In this document: positions 1 to 6,615 of the stretch, one piece after another
How positions within the stretch are numbered: position 1 is the stretch's first letter
Layout of the letters: the number at the start of each line of letters is the position of its first letter
IMG/VR virus record: IMGVR_UViG_3300024520_000129
Location: 1 to 46,016 of that record
From: a virus
Length of the DNA stretch: 46,016 nucleotides
Reading direction: 5' to 3' (one strand)
Translations under genes and position numbers: made by a program
The notes under the pieces: generated by a model
Database searches by the model: none
What the model saw: only the letters and a program-made list of their open reading frames with translations
Told to the model about the DNA's origin: nothing

Positions 1-181
1 TCCAAACACCAATCCAACACCCCAACGTGCGCACCAGGCGAGAGTCCAACGACAGCCCACCCTGCTCAAGTACACGCACGCAGGCACACACACACACATC
101 ACGTGCGCACACACGTGAACCTTAGACGTACGTCCAAGATGTGATCCACACTATGGCGCCGATGTCAAGGCCTCTTCAATA

Positions 182-197
182 GGGACTTTCGGCCCTA
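182..197 (+). promoter_or_regulatory. Conserved leader hairpin upstream of the repeat-borne gene
   Basis: The sequence AGGGACTTTCGGCCCT forms a short stem around a TTTC loop and is followed by ATTT. The other repeat copy keeps the fold with changed bases (AGGGTCTTTCGACCCT, 45561-45576), although the flanks are diverged. It could be a weak terminator or attenuator, or an RNA-processing site, about 65 bases before the start codon. Confidence 0.4.
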
Positions 198-261
198 TTT
201 CTAGGTGCCGATACGTGAAACCATGATCACGCCTCACATAGAGGCAGAAAGTGAGGCAGAA

Positions 262-447
262 ATGCCTAACAAGTACACGGTCATTACGACCGAGGGAAAG
301 CGCAAGAGCTTTCCGACTCTGAATAAGGCACGTGCCTATCGGCATAGCATCAAGGACTTCGATCGGGGGACTGCTCTGGTCGATGCGACTGATTGGATGA
401 ATCAGCCCGTTAAGGTGCGCAAGGTTCGCAAGAGCAAGAAGGCCTAA
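262..447 (+). CDS. Small basic protein encoded in the terminal repeat (left copy)
   Basis: This is a 61-residue protein starting MPNKYTVITTEGKRKSF and ending in a Lys/Arg-rich tail (VRKVRKSKKA). I do not recognise the family. ATG 262 is preferred over an upstream in-frame start at 205, because the identical protein begins at the same place in the second copy and the upstream residues are not conserved. The second copy (45641-45826) encodes exactly the same protein, and every coding difference is synonymous. A gene in the terminal repeat enters the cell with either end and is present twice, which suits an early host-takeover or nucleic-acid-binding role; that is inference. Confidence 0.85.
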   Translation: MPNKYTVITTEGKRKSFPTLNKARAYRHSIKDFDRGTALVDATDWMNQPVKVRKVRKSKKA

Positions 448-466
448 CGCACTACACGTAAGAGTG

Positions 467-490
467 AAGGCCCGCCAAACGGCGGGCCTT
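467..490 (+). terminator. Intrinsic terminator after the repeat-borne gene (left copy)
   Basis: A perfect 10-bp stem (AAGGCCCGCC / GGCGGGCCTT) with an AAAC loop lies 20 bases after the stop codon. In the right copy the pair G470-C487 is replaced by C-G, so the fold is kept by compensatory change. Confidence 0.75.
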
Positions 491-619
491 TACTTATGCC
501 ATGGACGGGAGGCATTCAACCGAGGCGCCATCATGAAGAGCAGAGAGGCAGCCGAACGCCACACGTGAGAGAGAGGGTACGGAGTAGGGCACGAGCGACC
601 CCCCACCCCTTCAGGTAAT

Positions 620-772
620 ATGATGTTTGTGTTTGTGTATCTCTACGAAAATGCGACGAAACAAGCCAAGATTACCTTGGTTTACCCCTTATACTTACTG
701 TTTTTTTGGGTAATCGGACCTATAGGGGAGATTACCCCGCAAAGGGTACTGAAACAGGGGCGAACAGAGTGA
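620..772 (+). CDS. Candidate 50-aa single-pass membrane peptide
   Basis: This open frame starts at the first of two ATGs (620, 623), with AGGT about five bases upstream as a weak ribosome site. The product has a hydrophobic stretch at about residues 18-36 (ITLVYPLYLLFFWVIGPI) and a polar tail. It begins inside the terminal repeat and ends in unique sequence, so the right repeat carries only its first six codons. The region is AT-rich and also holds a 30-base dyad (708-737), so the frame may be open by chance. No family is recognised. Confidence 0.3.
   Translation: MMFVFVYLYENATKQAKITLVYPLYLLFFWVIGPIGEITPQRVLKQGRTE
708..737. promoter_or_regulatory. 30-bp dyad, operator-like
   Basis: The outer arms GGGTAATC and GATTACCC are perfectly complementary. 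The centre is the palindrome CCTATAGG, spaced three bases from each arm, so the site has two-fold symmetry about 722/723. A T8 tract lies just before it, and another GATTACC occurs at 670-676 inside the smaller inverted repeat CCAAG-n5-CTTGG. This looks like a repressor or initiator binding site, or part of an origin. Function unknown. Confidence 0.4.
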
Positions 773-801
773 GAGTTTGCACTTTCTTCTACCTCGGTTA
801 T

Positions 802-836
802 CATCTCTGAGGAGATGGTGGGTACTTACTTAGTAG
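802..836 (+). promoter_or_regulatory. Hairpin and variant of the recurring GGGTACTT motif
   Basis: A 6-bp hairpin (CATCTC-TGAG-GAGATG, 802-817) is followed at 820 by GGGTACTTACTTAGTAG, a variant of the motif seen at 3427, 17406, 21096, 26074 and 28005. It lies upstream of the lysis/terminase genes and is a candidate phage promoter for them. Confidence 0.4.
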
Positions 837-864
837 GGGGGTAAGCGAGCGCACTTACAGCGAG

Positions 865-901
865 CTTGGGGGGTCGGAAACCTGTTGGGTTTCCTCCCAA
901 G
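865..901 (+). other. Long imperfect stem-loop upstream of the lysis/terminase genes
   Basis: CTTGGG at 865-870 pairs with CCCAAG at 896-901. Inside it, GGAAACC (876-882) pairs with GGTTTCC (888-894) around a five-base loop, leaving a small asymmetric internal loop. There is no T-run after it, so it is a poor intrinsic terminator. An RNase III-type processing site or a structured leader is more likely. Confidence 0.4.
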
Positions 902-942
902 AGAGTAAGTTACTACTCTGCTACTAAGGTTTAAGGGTAACT

Positions 943-1164
943 GTGCGCCAGCCACCAATTCACTTCACTACTCACGTTCGTGAGGACACTGCTGCAGACC
1001 TTGAAGACTTGTACGCTACTTGCGAAGTGTTGTGTCGTCACATGCTTGTGCAGGGCGCACTGATTTCAGAGATTATAGGCCATTCTGATGGGCCTTATAC
1101 TCAAGCAGGTTATTCAAGACCTGCGCAGGTTGCTATTATTGATGGCCGTATTCAACAATTATGA
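943..1164 (+). CDS. Small hypothetical protein
   Basis: This 73-residue protein starts at GTG 943, with AAGGG six bases upstream. No motif is recognised. It has mixed helix-like sequence and two cysteines (around 27 and 31) that do not form a clear zinc site. It is the first complete gene after the control region and lies just before the holin and TerL genes. By position it could be a small terminase subunit or a lysis accessory protein, but nothing in the sequence proves either. Confidence 0.55.
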   Translation: MRQPPIHFTTHVREDTAADLEDLYATCEVLCRHMLVQGALISEIIGHSDGPYTQAGYSRPAQVAIIDGRIQQL

Positions 1165-1176
1165 AAGAGAGAGCGC

Positions 1177-1515
1177 ATGGAACCCGTATGGAAGAAGTTG
1201 ACGAGCAGAAAGTTTCTGGGTACTTTGATCGTCTTAGTGACTGTGTTCTTGAATGCTGCAGGAGTGACCGAGTTAGAGACGGAGGAGTTATTTGCTCTGT
1301 CTGCTTCGGTCAGCGCTTTCATCTTGGGCGAGTCGGCCTTAGATCGGGAGAGGATCAAGGCGACTCAGTTGCAGAACTTGGCGAACGCTGACGTTCAACT
1401 TCAGAAGTTGGTGACTGAGGGTAACGCTTTGATCTCGCAGAAGAATCAGGTCATTGAGGACTTGACTCGTTTGCTTGATGAGGCTGCTGGTGGCGAAGAC
1501 CCCCCCGAAGTCTAG
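1177..1515 (+). CDS. Putative holin, two membrane segments plus coiled tail
   Basis: This 112-residue protein has two hydrophobic segments (about 12-31, KFLGTLIVLVTVFLNAAGV, and 36-54, ELFALSASVSAFILGESAL). A polar helical, likely coiled-coil tail (57-105) and an acidic end follow. The pattern, with the GES motif after the second segment, matches small phage holins that form pores to release endolysin. An AGAGAG purine run lies just before ATG 1177. The gene overlaps the TerL start. The amidase it would serve is 25 kb away at 26089, so the lysis genes are not in one cassette. Assignment is by topology. Confidence 0.6.
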   Translation: MEPVWKKLTSRKFLGTLIVLVTVFLNAAGVTELETEELFALSASVSAFILGESALDRERIKATQLQNLANADVQLQKLVTEGNALISQKNQVIEDLTRLLDEAAGGEDPPEV

Positions 1516-3424
1516 CACTAGTCAGAGGCGCACGTGGCTCGCTACACAATCAACTGTTGGGCGCACGACCAGGGAACTCGCTGACCTTGTAGCTTCAGAG
1601 TTTGGGACGATCGCACCGTCCCCTGCCACTATCTCACGTGACCTTAAGTGGTTGCGTGAACAGATGGAGGTCATGCAGGCTGACCCTGATTTACAGCGTC
1701 TGCTCCTGCCAGAGAACTTTCCTGAGTTGCGTGCAAGGTTCTTCAAGTCGCAGCAGGGACCGTACCTCACTCCGAAGCATCAGCACGCCTGGTACCATTG
1801 CCTCTATAGCCTCGTGTTCAAGACCCCACTCCCCGAGTGGGTCGTGGACTTTATGGAGCTTCCCCCTGACGTGAACGATTCGATCGTGTCGAAGGAGGCG
1901 CTCTTGACGATGATCGTTCTTGCGCCTCCACGTCATGGCAAGTCTGACCTCATCCTCCATGGTATTGCCACGATCCTAATGATCGACCCGAACAAGCGTA
2001 TCATCTACTGCAGTGGTATCAAGACCACCTCCCAAGATAACATGGGCATGGTCATGGAGGAGTTCGAAACGAACGAGGCTTTGATCGAAGCGTACGGGCC
2101 GTTCAAGGACGACAACCGTATGTGGTCCTATCAGAAAGGTTTTCAACTTGCGAAACGTACGATCCCTCAGAAGACGAGTTCCATATACCCGATTGGTAAG
2201 GGTTCTAACGTCCTCTCCAAGGACGCCGATCTCATTATCGTTGATGACCCCCAAGACCTTGACGACGCTGAGTCTGAGACGACAACAGCTAGAGACTACA
2301 AGTGGTTTCGAAGTAACCTCCTTACTAGGAGGGAGAGTCACACGCCTGTCTTCGCAGTCGGCTCGTTCCAGCCGTCCGAAACTGGAGATATGTGGACGAA
2401 CGTCATCGAGAATATTTCAGATTACGATGGAGTAGACAATGTTAAGATTTACGTATCCCAATTTAGGGCGCACTACTATGAGCGCTGCGATCCCATCTTG
2501 GACCCCAACCATGTCAAGTGTGTACTGTGGCATGACAAGTGCCCTTACTGGTTCTTGGAGGCCCAGCGAGTCTCCTTGGGTGACCTCATGTTCGAGGTGT
2601 GTTACAACCAGGACATGCGCAAGGGACGAACGACCTACTTCGATCCTCGGGTCGTAAGGGGAGTTTATAGTGAGCCTGAACCCCCCAACCAGGGAGCGCA
2701 CGTGCCTGTGCCAGATAGCTATGAAGGGGGAATCCTCGATCCCCTTAGGACTTCTCGTGTTGTGCCCAGCTACCACTGCAGTGTCAATCATCCCTTGCTC
2801 GTCACATTGGGAGTTGACCCTGCTGCATCTGAACGAAAGGGTGCAAGTTACACTGCTATCGTTGCGTTGGCTGCCTGCCGACATTGTGGAAGACGCTTTG
2901 GAATCGACTACGAGCAGCGTAGACAAAGCCCCGAACGCCACCCTGCGCTCATCCTTGATTTTGTCCGATCTTACTCACCCACCCGAGTACGTATCGAGAA
3001 CAACGCCTACCAGAAAGCGCTCGCTAGGGACCCCCGTCTCACAGACCAGCAAGGCCCACTCAACTTCCGAATCGACGAGTGGCGCACCGATGAGAGGAAG
3101 AATGACCCGTCTCTTGGGATTCCTACGCTTGCGCACATGATCCTAGAGGGGCGCTTCTCCGTCCCTTATAGGGACGCAGGTGACCGTGACGCTTGGGAAG
3201 ACTTCCTCAAGTCCCTGATCCTATGGCCCAAGAAACCGAACGACGTGCCCATGGCGTTCTGGTTAGCTGAACTGTCGATGCGTGAACTGTTGTACGAGTT
3301 GGAGCATACTGGCCCGTTGATGCTCGACGGGTATGAGGATATGCCCGACTATTTGCAGGCGCAGGTGTATGATGTGAACATGGGTGACTTTGCTGGGCCT
3401 ACCCCGAGGTTGGATATATGGTAG
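1490..3424 (+). CDS. terL: Terminase large subunit (TerL) with N-terminal winged-helix domain
   Basis: DNA-packaging motor and nuclease. The frame is open from TTG 1475, but GTG 1490 (MAKTPPKS) has AGG six bases upstream and is the likely start, overlapping the holin gene by 26 bases. Counting from the TTG, residues 30-62 look like a helix-turn-helix (RTTRELADLVASEFG, ATISRDLKWL). The ATPase follows: Walker A APPRHGKS at 150-157 and Walker B DLIIVDD at 252-258. The C-terminal nuclease has an acidic strand (LGVDPAAS) and an inserted CRHC pair that may bind zinc. The N-terminal DNA-binding unit may replace a separate small subunit, as none is recognisable. Confidence 0.92.
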   Translation: MAKTPPKSSTSQRRTWLATQSTVGRTTRELADLVASEFGTIAPSPATISRDLKWLREQMEVMQADPDLQRLLLPENFPELRARFFKSQQGPYLTPKHQHAWYHCLYSLVFKTPLPEWVVDFMELPPDVNDSIVSKEALLTMIVLAPPRHGKSDLILHGIATILMIDPNKRIIYCSGIKTTSQDNMGMVMEEFETNEALIEAYGPFKDDNRMWSYQKGFQLAKRTIPQKTSSIYPIGKGSNVLSKDADLIIVDDPQDLDDAESETTTARDYKWFRSNLLTRRESHTPVFAVGSFQPSETGDMWTNVIENISDYDGVDNVKIYVSQFRAHYYERCDPILDPNHVKCVLWHDKCPYWFLEAQRVSLGDLMFEVCYNQDMRKGRTTYFDPRVVRGVYSEPEPPNQGAHVPVPDSYEGGILDPLRTSRVVPSYHCSVNHPLLVTLGVDPAASERKGASYTAIVALAACRHCGRRFGIDYEQRRQSPERHPALILDFVRSYSPTRVRIENNAYQKALARDPRLTDQQGPLNFRIDEWRTDERKNDPSLGIPTLAHMILEGRFSVPYRDAGDRDAWEDFLKSLILWPKKPNDVPMAFWLAELSMRELLYELEHTGPLMLDGYEDMPDYLQAQVYDVNMGDFAGPTPRLDIW

Positions 3425-3426
3425 TT

Positions 3427-3443
3427 GGGTACTTCTAATACAG
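3427..3443 (+). promoter_or_regulatory. Candidate phage promoter (GGGTACTTCTAATACAG)
   Basis: This copy of the recurring motif lies in the TerL-portal gap. Its GGGTACTTCT half nearly pairs with AGGAGTACCC at 3456-3465, which contains the portal ribosome site, so the transcript could fold and affect portal translation. Confidence 0.55.
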
Positions 3444-3468
3444 AGAATCGTTCTCACAGGAGTACCCT

Positions 3469-5163
3469 ATGTCCACCCAGCTATACGACCGACTCGATGC
3501 CGAGGTTAAAGGCAGAGAGTGGGCTGATGGCCAGGCTGAGATGTCCATGCTCGCTGAGATTTACGAAGGCAAACTCCCCGAATCTTTGAAAGCGTTCTTC
3601 CCTAAGAACCAGCCTCGTCACCTCATCAATATGGTCAAGCTCGCTTGGAATGATCTAGCCACTCAGATTGGCCGAGTCCCCGAGTTCAGGCACGACACGC
3701 TCAATGACTCTGATGCAGAGTTGAAACGTGTTGGGCTGTTAGAGAAGATCGCACATTCGTACTTGCGTGACGCTGACCCGTCTGCGCCTATGTTCATGTG
3801 GCAACTTGCGTGGTGGCTTATCGGTGTCGGACGGGCCGTAGCTATCGTGAAACCCGACATGGAACGCAATCGTCCCATCTTTGACCTGAAGGACCCTCGT
3901 ACTGCGTATCCTCGTGCGAAGCGCATGAGTGGCAATGCCATCATGGAACTCGCAGATATCATCTTCAAGTACGAGATACCGACCAAGACTGCTGAGGCTA
4001 TGGGCCTCCGTCCTCGCATGGTGGAGGTGAGTCGTGGCTTCGGGCACCAGGTGACCTGGGAGAAGCCTGACAAGACTACAATCATCGAGTATGTGGACGA
4101 TAAGCGTTGGACTATCGTCTCTGACGGTGGTTCCGTCATCGACGAGGAACACAACTTGGGTATGGTACCAGCGCACGTGTTCCAATCTTTCGCCCCCAAC
4201 CAGGAGTGGGGTCTCAGTCTGTTCAAGGACCAAGTGTCCTTCATGGTGGCGATCTCCCGACTGATGACGCAAAAGCTCGCCTTTGGCGATCAGCTTGTCA
4301 ACCCAATGATTTGGGTGAAAGGGCATGAGGGTAAGCTCAGAATTGGGCCTCAGACCCTGAACAGACTCTCCCCGCAGGGGGCCATGGGCATCATCACACC
4401 CCCTCAGCAGCTACAAGTGGACCAGGATATAGCCATTCTGGAGCGCTTCTCCCGTATCCTTAACAAGAACCCTGAGTCACGTTCAGGTGAGGTTCAGAAC
4501 CGTGGTACGTATACGAGTGCGAAGACCTTGGAGCAGTTGTCAGAGGCGATTGACTCCACTATCGGGCAGTATTGGGACATTATAGGTGTCGGTATGGCTT
4601 ACCTGTTGAAGGTGGCGTACAAGATGGAGGAGACCATATGGCCTAATATGGAGAAGTCCATCACTGGTAACCTGGGTGGTAAGAGGTTCCGTGACAAGTA
4701 CATCCCGAAGAAAGACATCAAGGGACGCTACTTCGTACGGGTGGATTACGGGTTTGGTATTGGTGGGTATCAGGGGTTCCTGATGCACCTCCAAGCGAAG
4801 GACGCTGGGGTGATGCCGAAGAGGCAGGCCATGGAGGCCATGCCTGGTATCTCCGATGTGGATGAGGCGCTCCGTCAGATAGAATTGGAGGGGATGGATG
4901 AGGCAGGGATGGTTAACTTCCAGACCCAAGCATCTCAGGGTGGCTTGGATCAGGTTGTCTGGGCTAAGATGAGGACACGTATGGCAAAGAAACGTATCCC
5001 ATTGGCCGAGGTTATCCTCGAATATGAGACAGAGTTGCAGGCGCAAGCGCAGGCTGCTGCTGGTTCAGAGGATGTTTCTGCGTTGACCACCCCTCCGCAA
5101 GAGGGCGCACCAGGTGAGGCTGCTCCGCAGCCTGCTGGTGTGAACCCAGGAGTGCTGGGTTAA
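3469..5163 (+). CDS. Portal protein
   Basis: This 564-residue protein follows TerL and is the expected size for a portal. It starts at ATG 3469 with AGGAG seven bases upstream. Family-like features are an N-terminal helical section (LINMVKLAWNDLATQIGRVPEF), a central mixed section, a 'NRGTYTSAKTLEQLSEAID' segment typical of portal stems, and a disordered Ala/Pro/Gln-rich tail. The portal forms the dodecameric ring at the packaging vertex that joins TerL to the capsid and later the tail. It ends in TAATGG, giving a one-base overlap with the next gene. Confidence 0.85.
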   Translation: MSTQLYDRLDAEVKGREWADGQAEMSMLAEIYEGKLPESLKAFFPKNQPRHLINMVKLAWNDLATQIGRVPEFRHDTLNDSDAELKRVGLLEKIAHSYLRDADPSAPMFMWQLAWWLIGVGRAVAIVKPDMERNRPIFDLKDPRTAYPRAKRMSGNAIMELADIIFKYEIPTKTAEAMGLRPRMVEVSRGFGHQVTWEKPDKTTIIEYVDDKRWTIVSDGGSVIDEEHNLGMVPAHVFQSFAPNQEWGLSLFKDQVSFMVAISRLMTQKLAFGDQLVNPMIWVKGHEGKLRIGPQTLNRLSPQGAMGIITPPQQLQVDQDIAILERFSRILNKNPESRSGEVQNRGTYTSAKTLEQLSEAIDSTIGQYWDIIGVGMAYLLKVAYKMEETIWPNMEKSITGNLGGKRFRDKYIPKKDIKGRYFVRVDYGFGIGGYQGFLMHLQAKDAGVMPKRQAMEAMPGISDVDEALRQIELEGMDEAGMVNFQTQASQGGLDQVVWAKMRTRMAKKRIPLAEVILEYETELQAQAQAAAGSEDVSALTTPPQEGAPGEAAPQPAGVNPGVLG

Positions 5164-5357
5164 TGGAAGCGATCGTTGCAATCATCGGTGGAGTCTTCCT
5201 GGTCATCACTACCAACATGAACCGTAAGACTTCGAAGCGTCTAAAGACGCAGAATGGTGTTAATGTAGGAGAGTACGTGGAGAAGACCCACTTCTTGCTG
5301 GGTGAGATGAACGGAAAACTTGACGCTCACATCAACGACAAAGAATCGCATAGCTAA
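5163..5357 (+). CDS. Small membrane-anchored protein
   Basis: This 64-residue protein has one N-terminal hydrophobic segment (about 3-18, AIVAIIGGVFLVITTN). A basic patch (NRKTSKRLKTQNG) and an acidic/polar tail that may form a helix follow. Similar small proteins sit next to portal genes in several actinophages and have been called holin-like. It could equally be a lysis accessory or membrane docking protein. Start and stop are both joined to neighbours by TAATGG. Confidence 0.6.
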   Translation: MEAIVAIIGGVFLVITTNMNRKTSKRLKTQNGVNVGEYVEKTHFLLGEMNGKLDAHINDKESHS

Positions 5358-5953
5358 TGGCCCATACGGGGAACGCTAGGCCTCAAGGACACCAACAGGT
5401 TGTCGGTACTAAGAGTGTCCAGCAAGGGCCAGTCTACAAGTGGTTCGGTGTCTTCCTCTCTGACGATGGTTTGGCAGCAGGTGACACGAACGCTATAGGC
5501 AACTATGGTGCCACCACTTCCAGCGTACCTACACATTTCTGGTATGAAGCTACTGAGGATACCAGGATTGAGCGCATGATGGTGGAGATAGAGGACACAT
5601 CAGGTATGGCTGCTGCTGACTATGGGAACATAACAGGGAACCTATCTGAGGGAATCCAGATCAAGCACTTCGCTAAGGATGGAGTCACAGAACTACATGA
5701 TTTCACCTCTCAAGCTTCGATAGTCAGTAATGCTGATTGGGCGAAGTACTGCTACGATGTAGATATCAAGACCTGGGGGAATGGTAATGACTTCCTCTTC
5801 GTCAGGTGGACCTTCAGGCGTGCAGGGACACCGATCAGGTTGCAGGTAGGCGAGCATTTTGCTGTCCTATTGCATGATGATTTCAGTGGCCTAATCCAAC
5901 ACAAGTTCCTTGTCCAAGGTTATAGGGAGAAGACGTTCAGCCATGCTCACTAA
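5357..5953 (+). CDS. Putative virion protein (unknown)
   Basis: This 198-residue protein is rich in beta-type sequence and aromatics, with segments such as THFWYEATEDTRIERMMVEIED and FLFVRWTFRRAGTPIRLQVGEHFAVLLHDDF. Its place between portal and internal virion genes and its beta-rich character suggest a head-decoration, connector or head-fiber protein. I recognise no family. The start is coupled to the previous stop by TAATGG, and the 3' end overlaps the next small gene. Confidence 0.55.
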   Translation: MAHTGNARPQGHQQVVGTKSVQQGPVYKWFGVFLSDDGLAAGDTNAIGNYGATTSSVPTHFWYEATEDTRIERMMVEIEDTSGMAAADYGNITGNLSEGIQIKHFAKDGVTELHDFTSQASIVSNADWAKYCYDVDIKTWGNGNDFLFVRWTFRRAGTPIRLQVGEHFAVLLHDDFSGLIQHKFLVQGYREKTFSHAH

Positions 5954-6086
5954 TCACGTAGAGAAACAGACTCGAAGATACACAATCGTAGTCGCTAAAG
6001 ACAACGATGGTATCTGGCGTCGAAAGAAAGTAATGAACAAGTCTGACAAAGTGACCATTTTGGAGGTGTTGCAAGTTGACGGCTAG
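5943..6086 (+). CDS. Small hypothetical protein (47 aa)
   Basis: This 47-codon frame (MLTNHVEKQTRRYTIVVAKD...) starts inside the end of the previous gene and runs to TAG 6084-6086. It bridges what would otherwise be a gap, and its end overlaps the TTG start of the next gene. The product has a short beta-type stretch (TIVVAKDNDGIWRRKKV). The tight overlaps on both sides support expression. Function unknown. Confidence 0.5.
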   Translation: MLTNHVEKQTRRYTIVVAKDNDGIWRRKKVMNKSDKVTILEVLQVDG

Positions 6087-6615
6087 AGGCCCAGGAGGGC
6101 GTATACCAAACCAGGGGAACGGTCCTGCAGCTAAGGGTGTGGGTAAGAACGCTAAGCGCCATGACCTGGAACGTCAGGATGTGCCCCCATTGCATGACTC
6201 TGACCTCCAACAGGGCGATGTACAGGCGTTGGAGCAGGGGCAGCGTATAGCTCCAGTGCGTAGTCAGGCACCAGCCGTGCCTCAGCAGGCTGGTGGGAGC
6301 GCACGTCAGGACGTTGGTGGGGGTGCGCAGCAACCAGCGCCCATGGACATCATCAACTCACGCCTCGGTAACACTATGGCTACGCAGGGAACTGAGCGCA
6401 CGTTCGACCCTGCTAAGGCTAGGCTCGCTGACAAGTGGGCTGGGTTCTACATGCAACTATCACAACATCCGAACGCTTCCCCTGTCCTTAAGGCCCAGGC
6501 ACGACAGCAGGCTAACGACCTCCAAGCCACCCGTACTGCACCGAAGAGTCAGATCATGGACCTCGGTGTAGCTGATGGACTGATTGAAGATACGCTCAAC
6601 TCCGAAGGGTTCTAA
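6076..6615 (+). CDS. Putative virion protein, disordered N-terminus
   Basis: This 179-residue protein starts with TTG 6076; the canonical ribosome site GGAGGT (6062-6067) fixes this choice. The first ~105 residues are Gly/Gln/Pro/Ala-rich and probably disordered, and a helical C-terminus follows (ADKWAGFYMQLSQHP..., KAQARQQANDLQATR). The position just before the giant virion gene suggests a virion or assembly partner. It ends in TAATGG. Confidence 0.55.
   Translation: MTARGPGGRIPNQGNGPAAKGVGKNAKRHDLERQDVPPLHDSDLQQGDVQALEQGQRIAPVRSQAPAVPQQAGGSARQDVGGGAQQPAPMDIINSRLGNTMATQGTERTFDPAKARLADKWAGFYMQLSQHPNASPVLKAQARQQANDLQATRTAPKSQIMDLGVADGLIEDTLNSEGF

Larger units (their letters stand above)
1..637. 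repeat. Left terminal direct repeat copy
   Basis: This segment matches 45380-46016 base for base in length, with no net insertion or deletion. Positions 1-126 are identical. Positions 127-130 and 150-261 are diverged, and the small gene and its downstream region differ at scattered sites. It holds a CA-dinucleotide tract near 83-98 and two CACGTG boxes (100-105, 112-117) that can pair. Repeats at both ends of a phage contig usually mean direct terminal repeats cut by terminase. True repeats of that kind are normally identical, so the divergence is odd. Confidence 0.85.

Noticed and set aside
83-117. CA-dinucleotide tract and CACGTG pairs as a CRISPR-like or recombination repeat array
   Set aside because: It is a simple-sequence tract without repeat-spacer structure. 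A terminase recognition role is possible but cannot be shown.
497-619. 40-codon frame after the repeat-borne gene
   Set aside because: The two repeat copies differ by amino-acid-changing substitutions here, unlike the neighbouring 61-codon gene, so it does not behave as coding.
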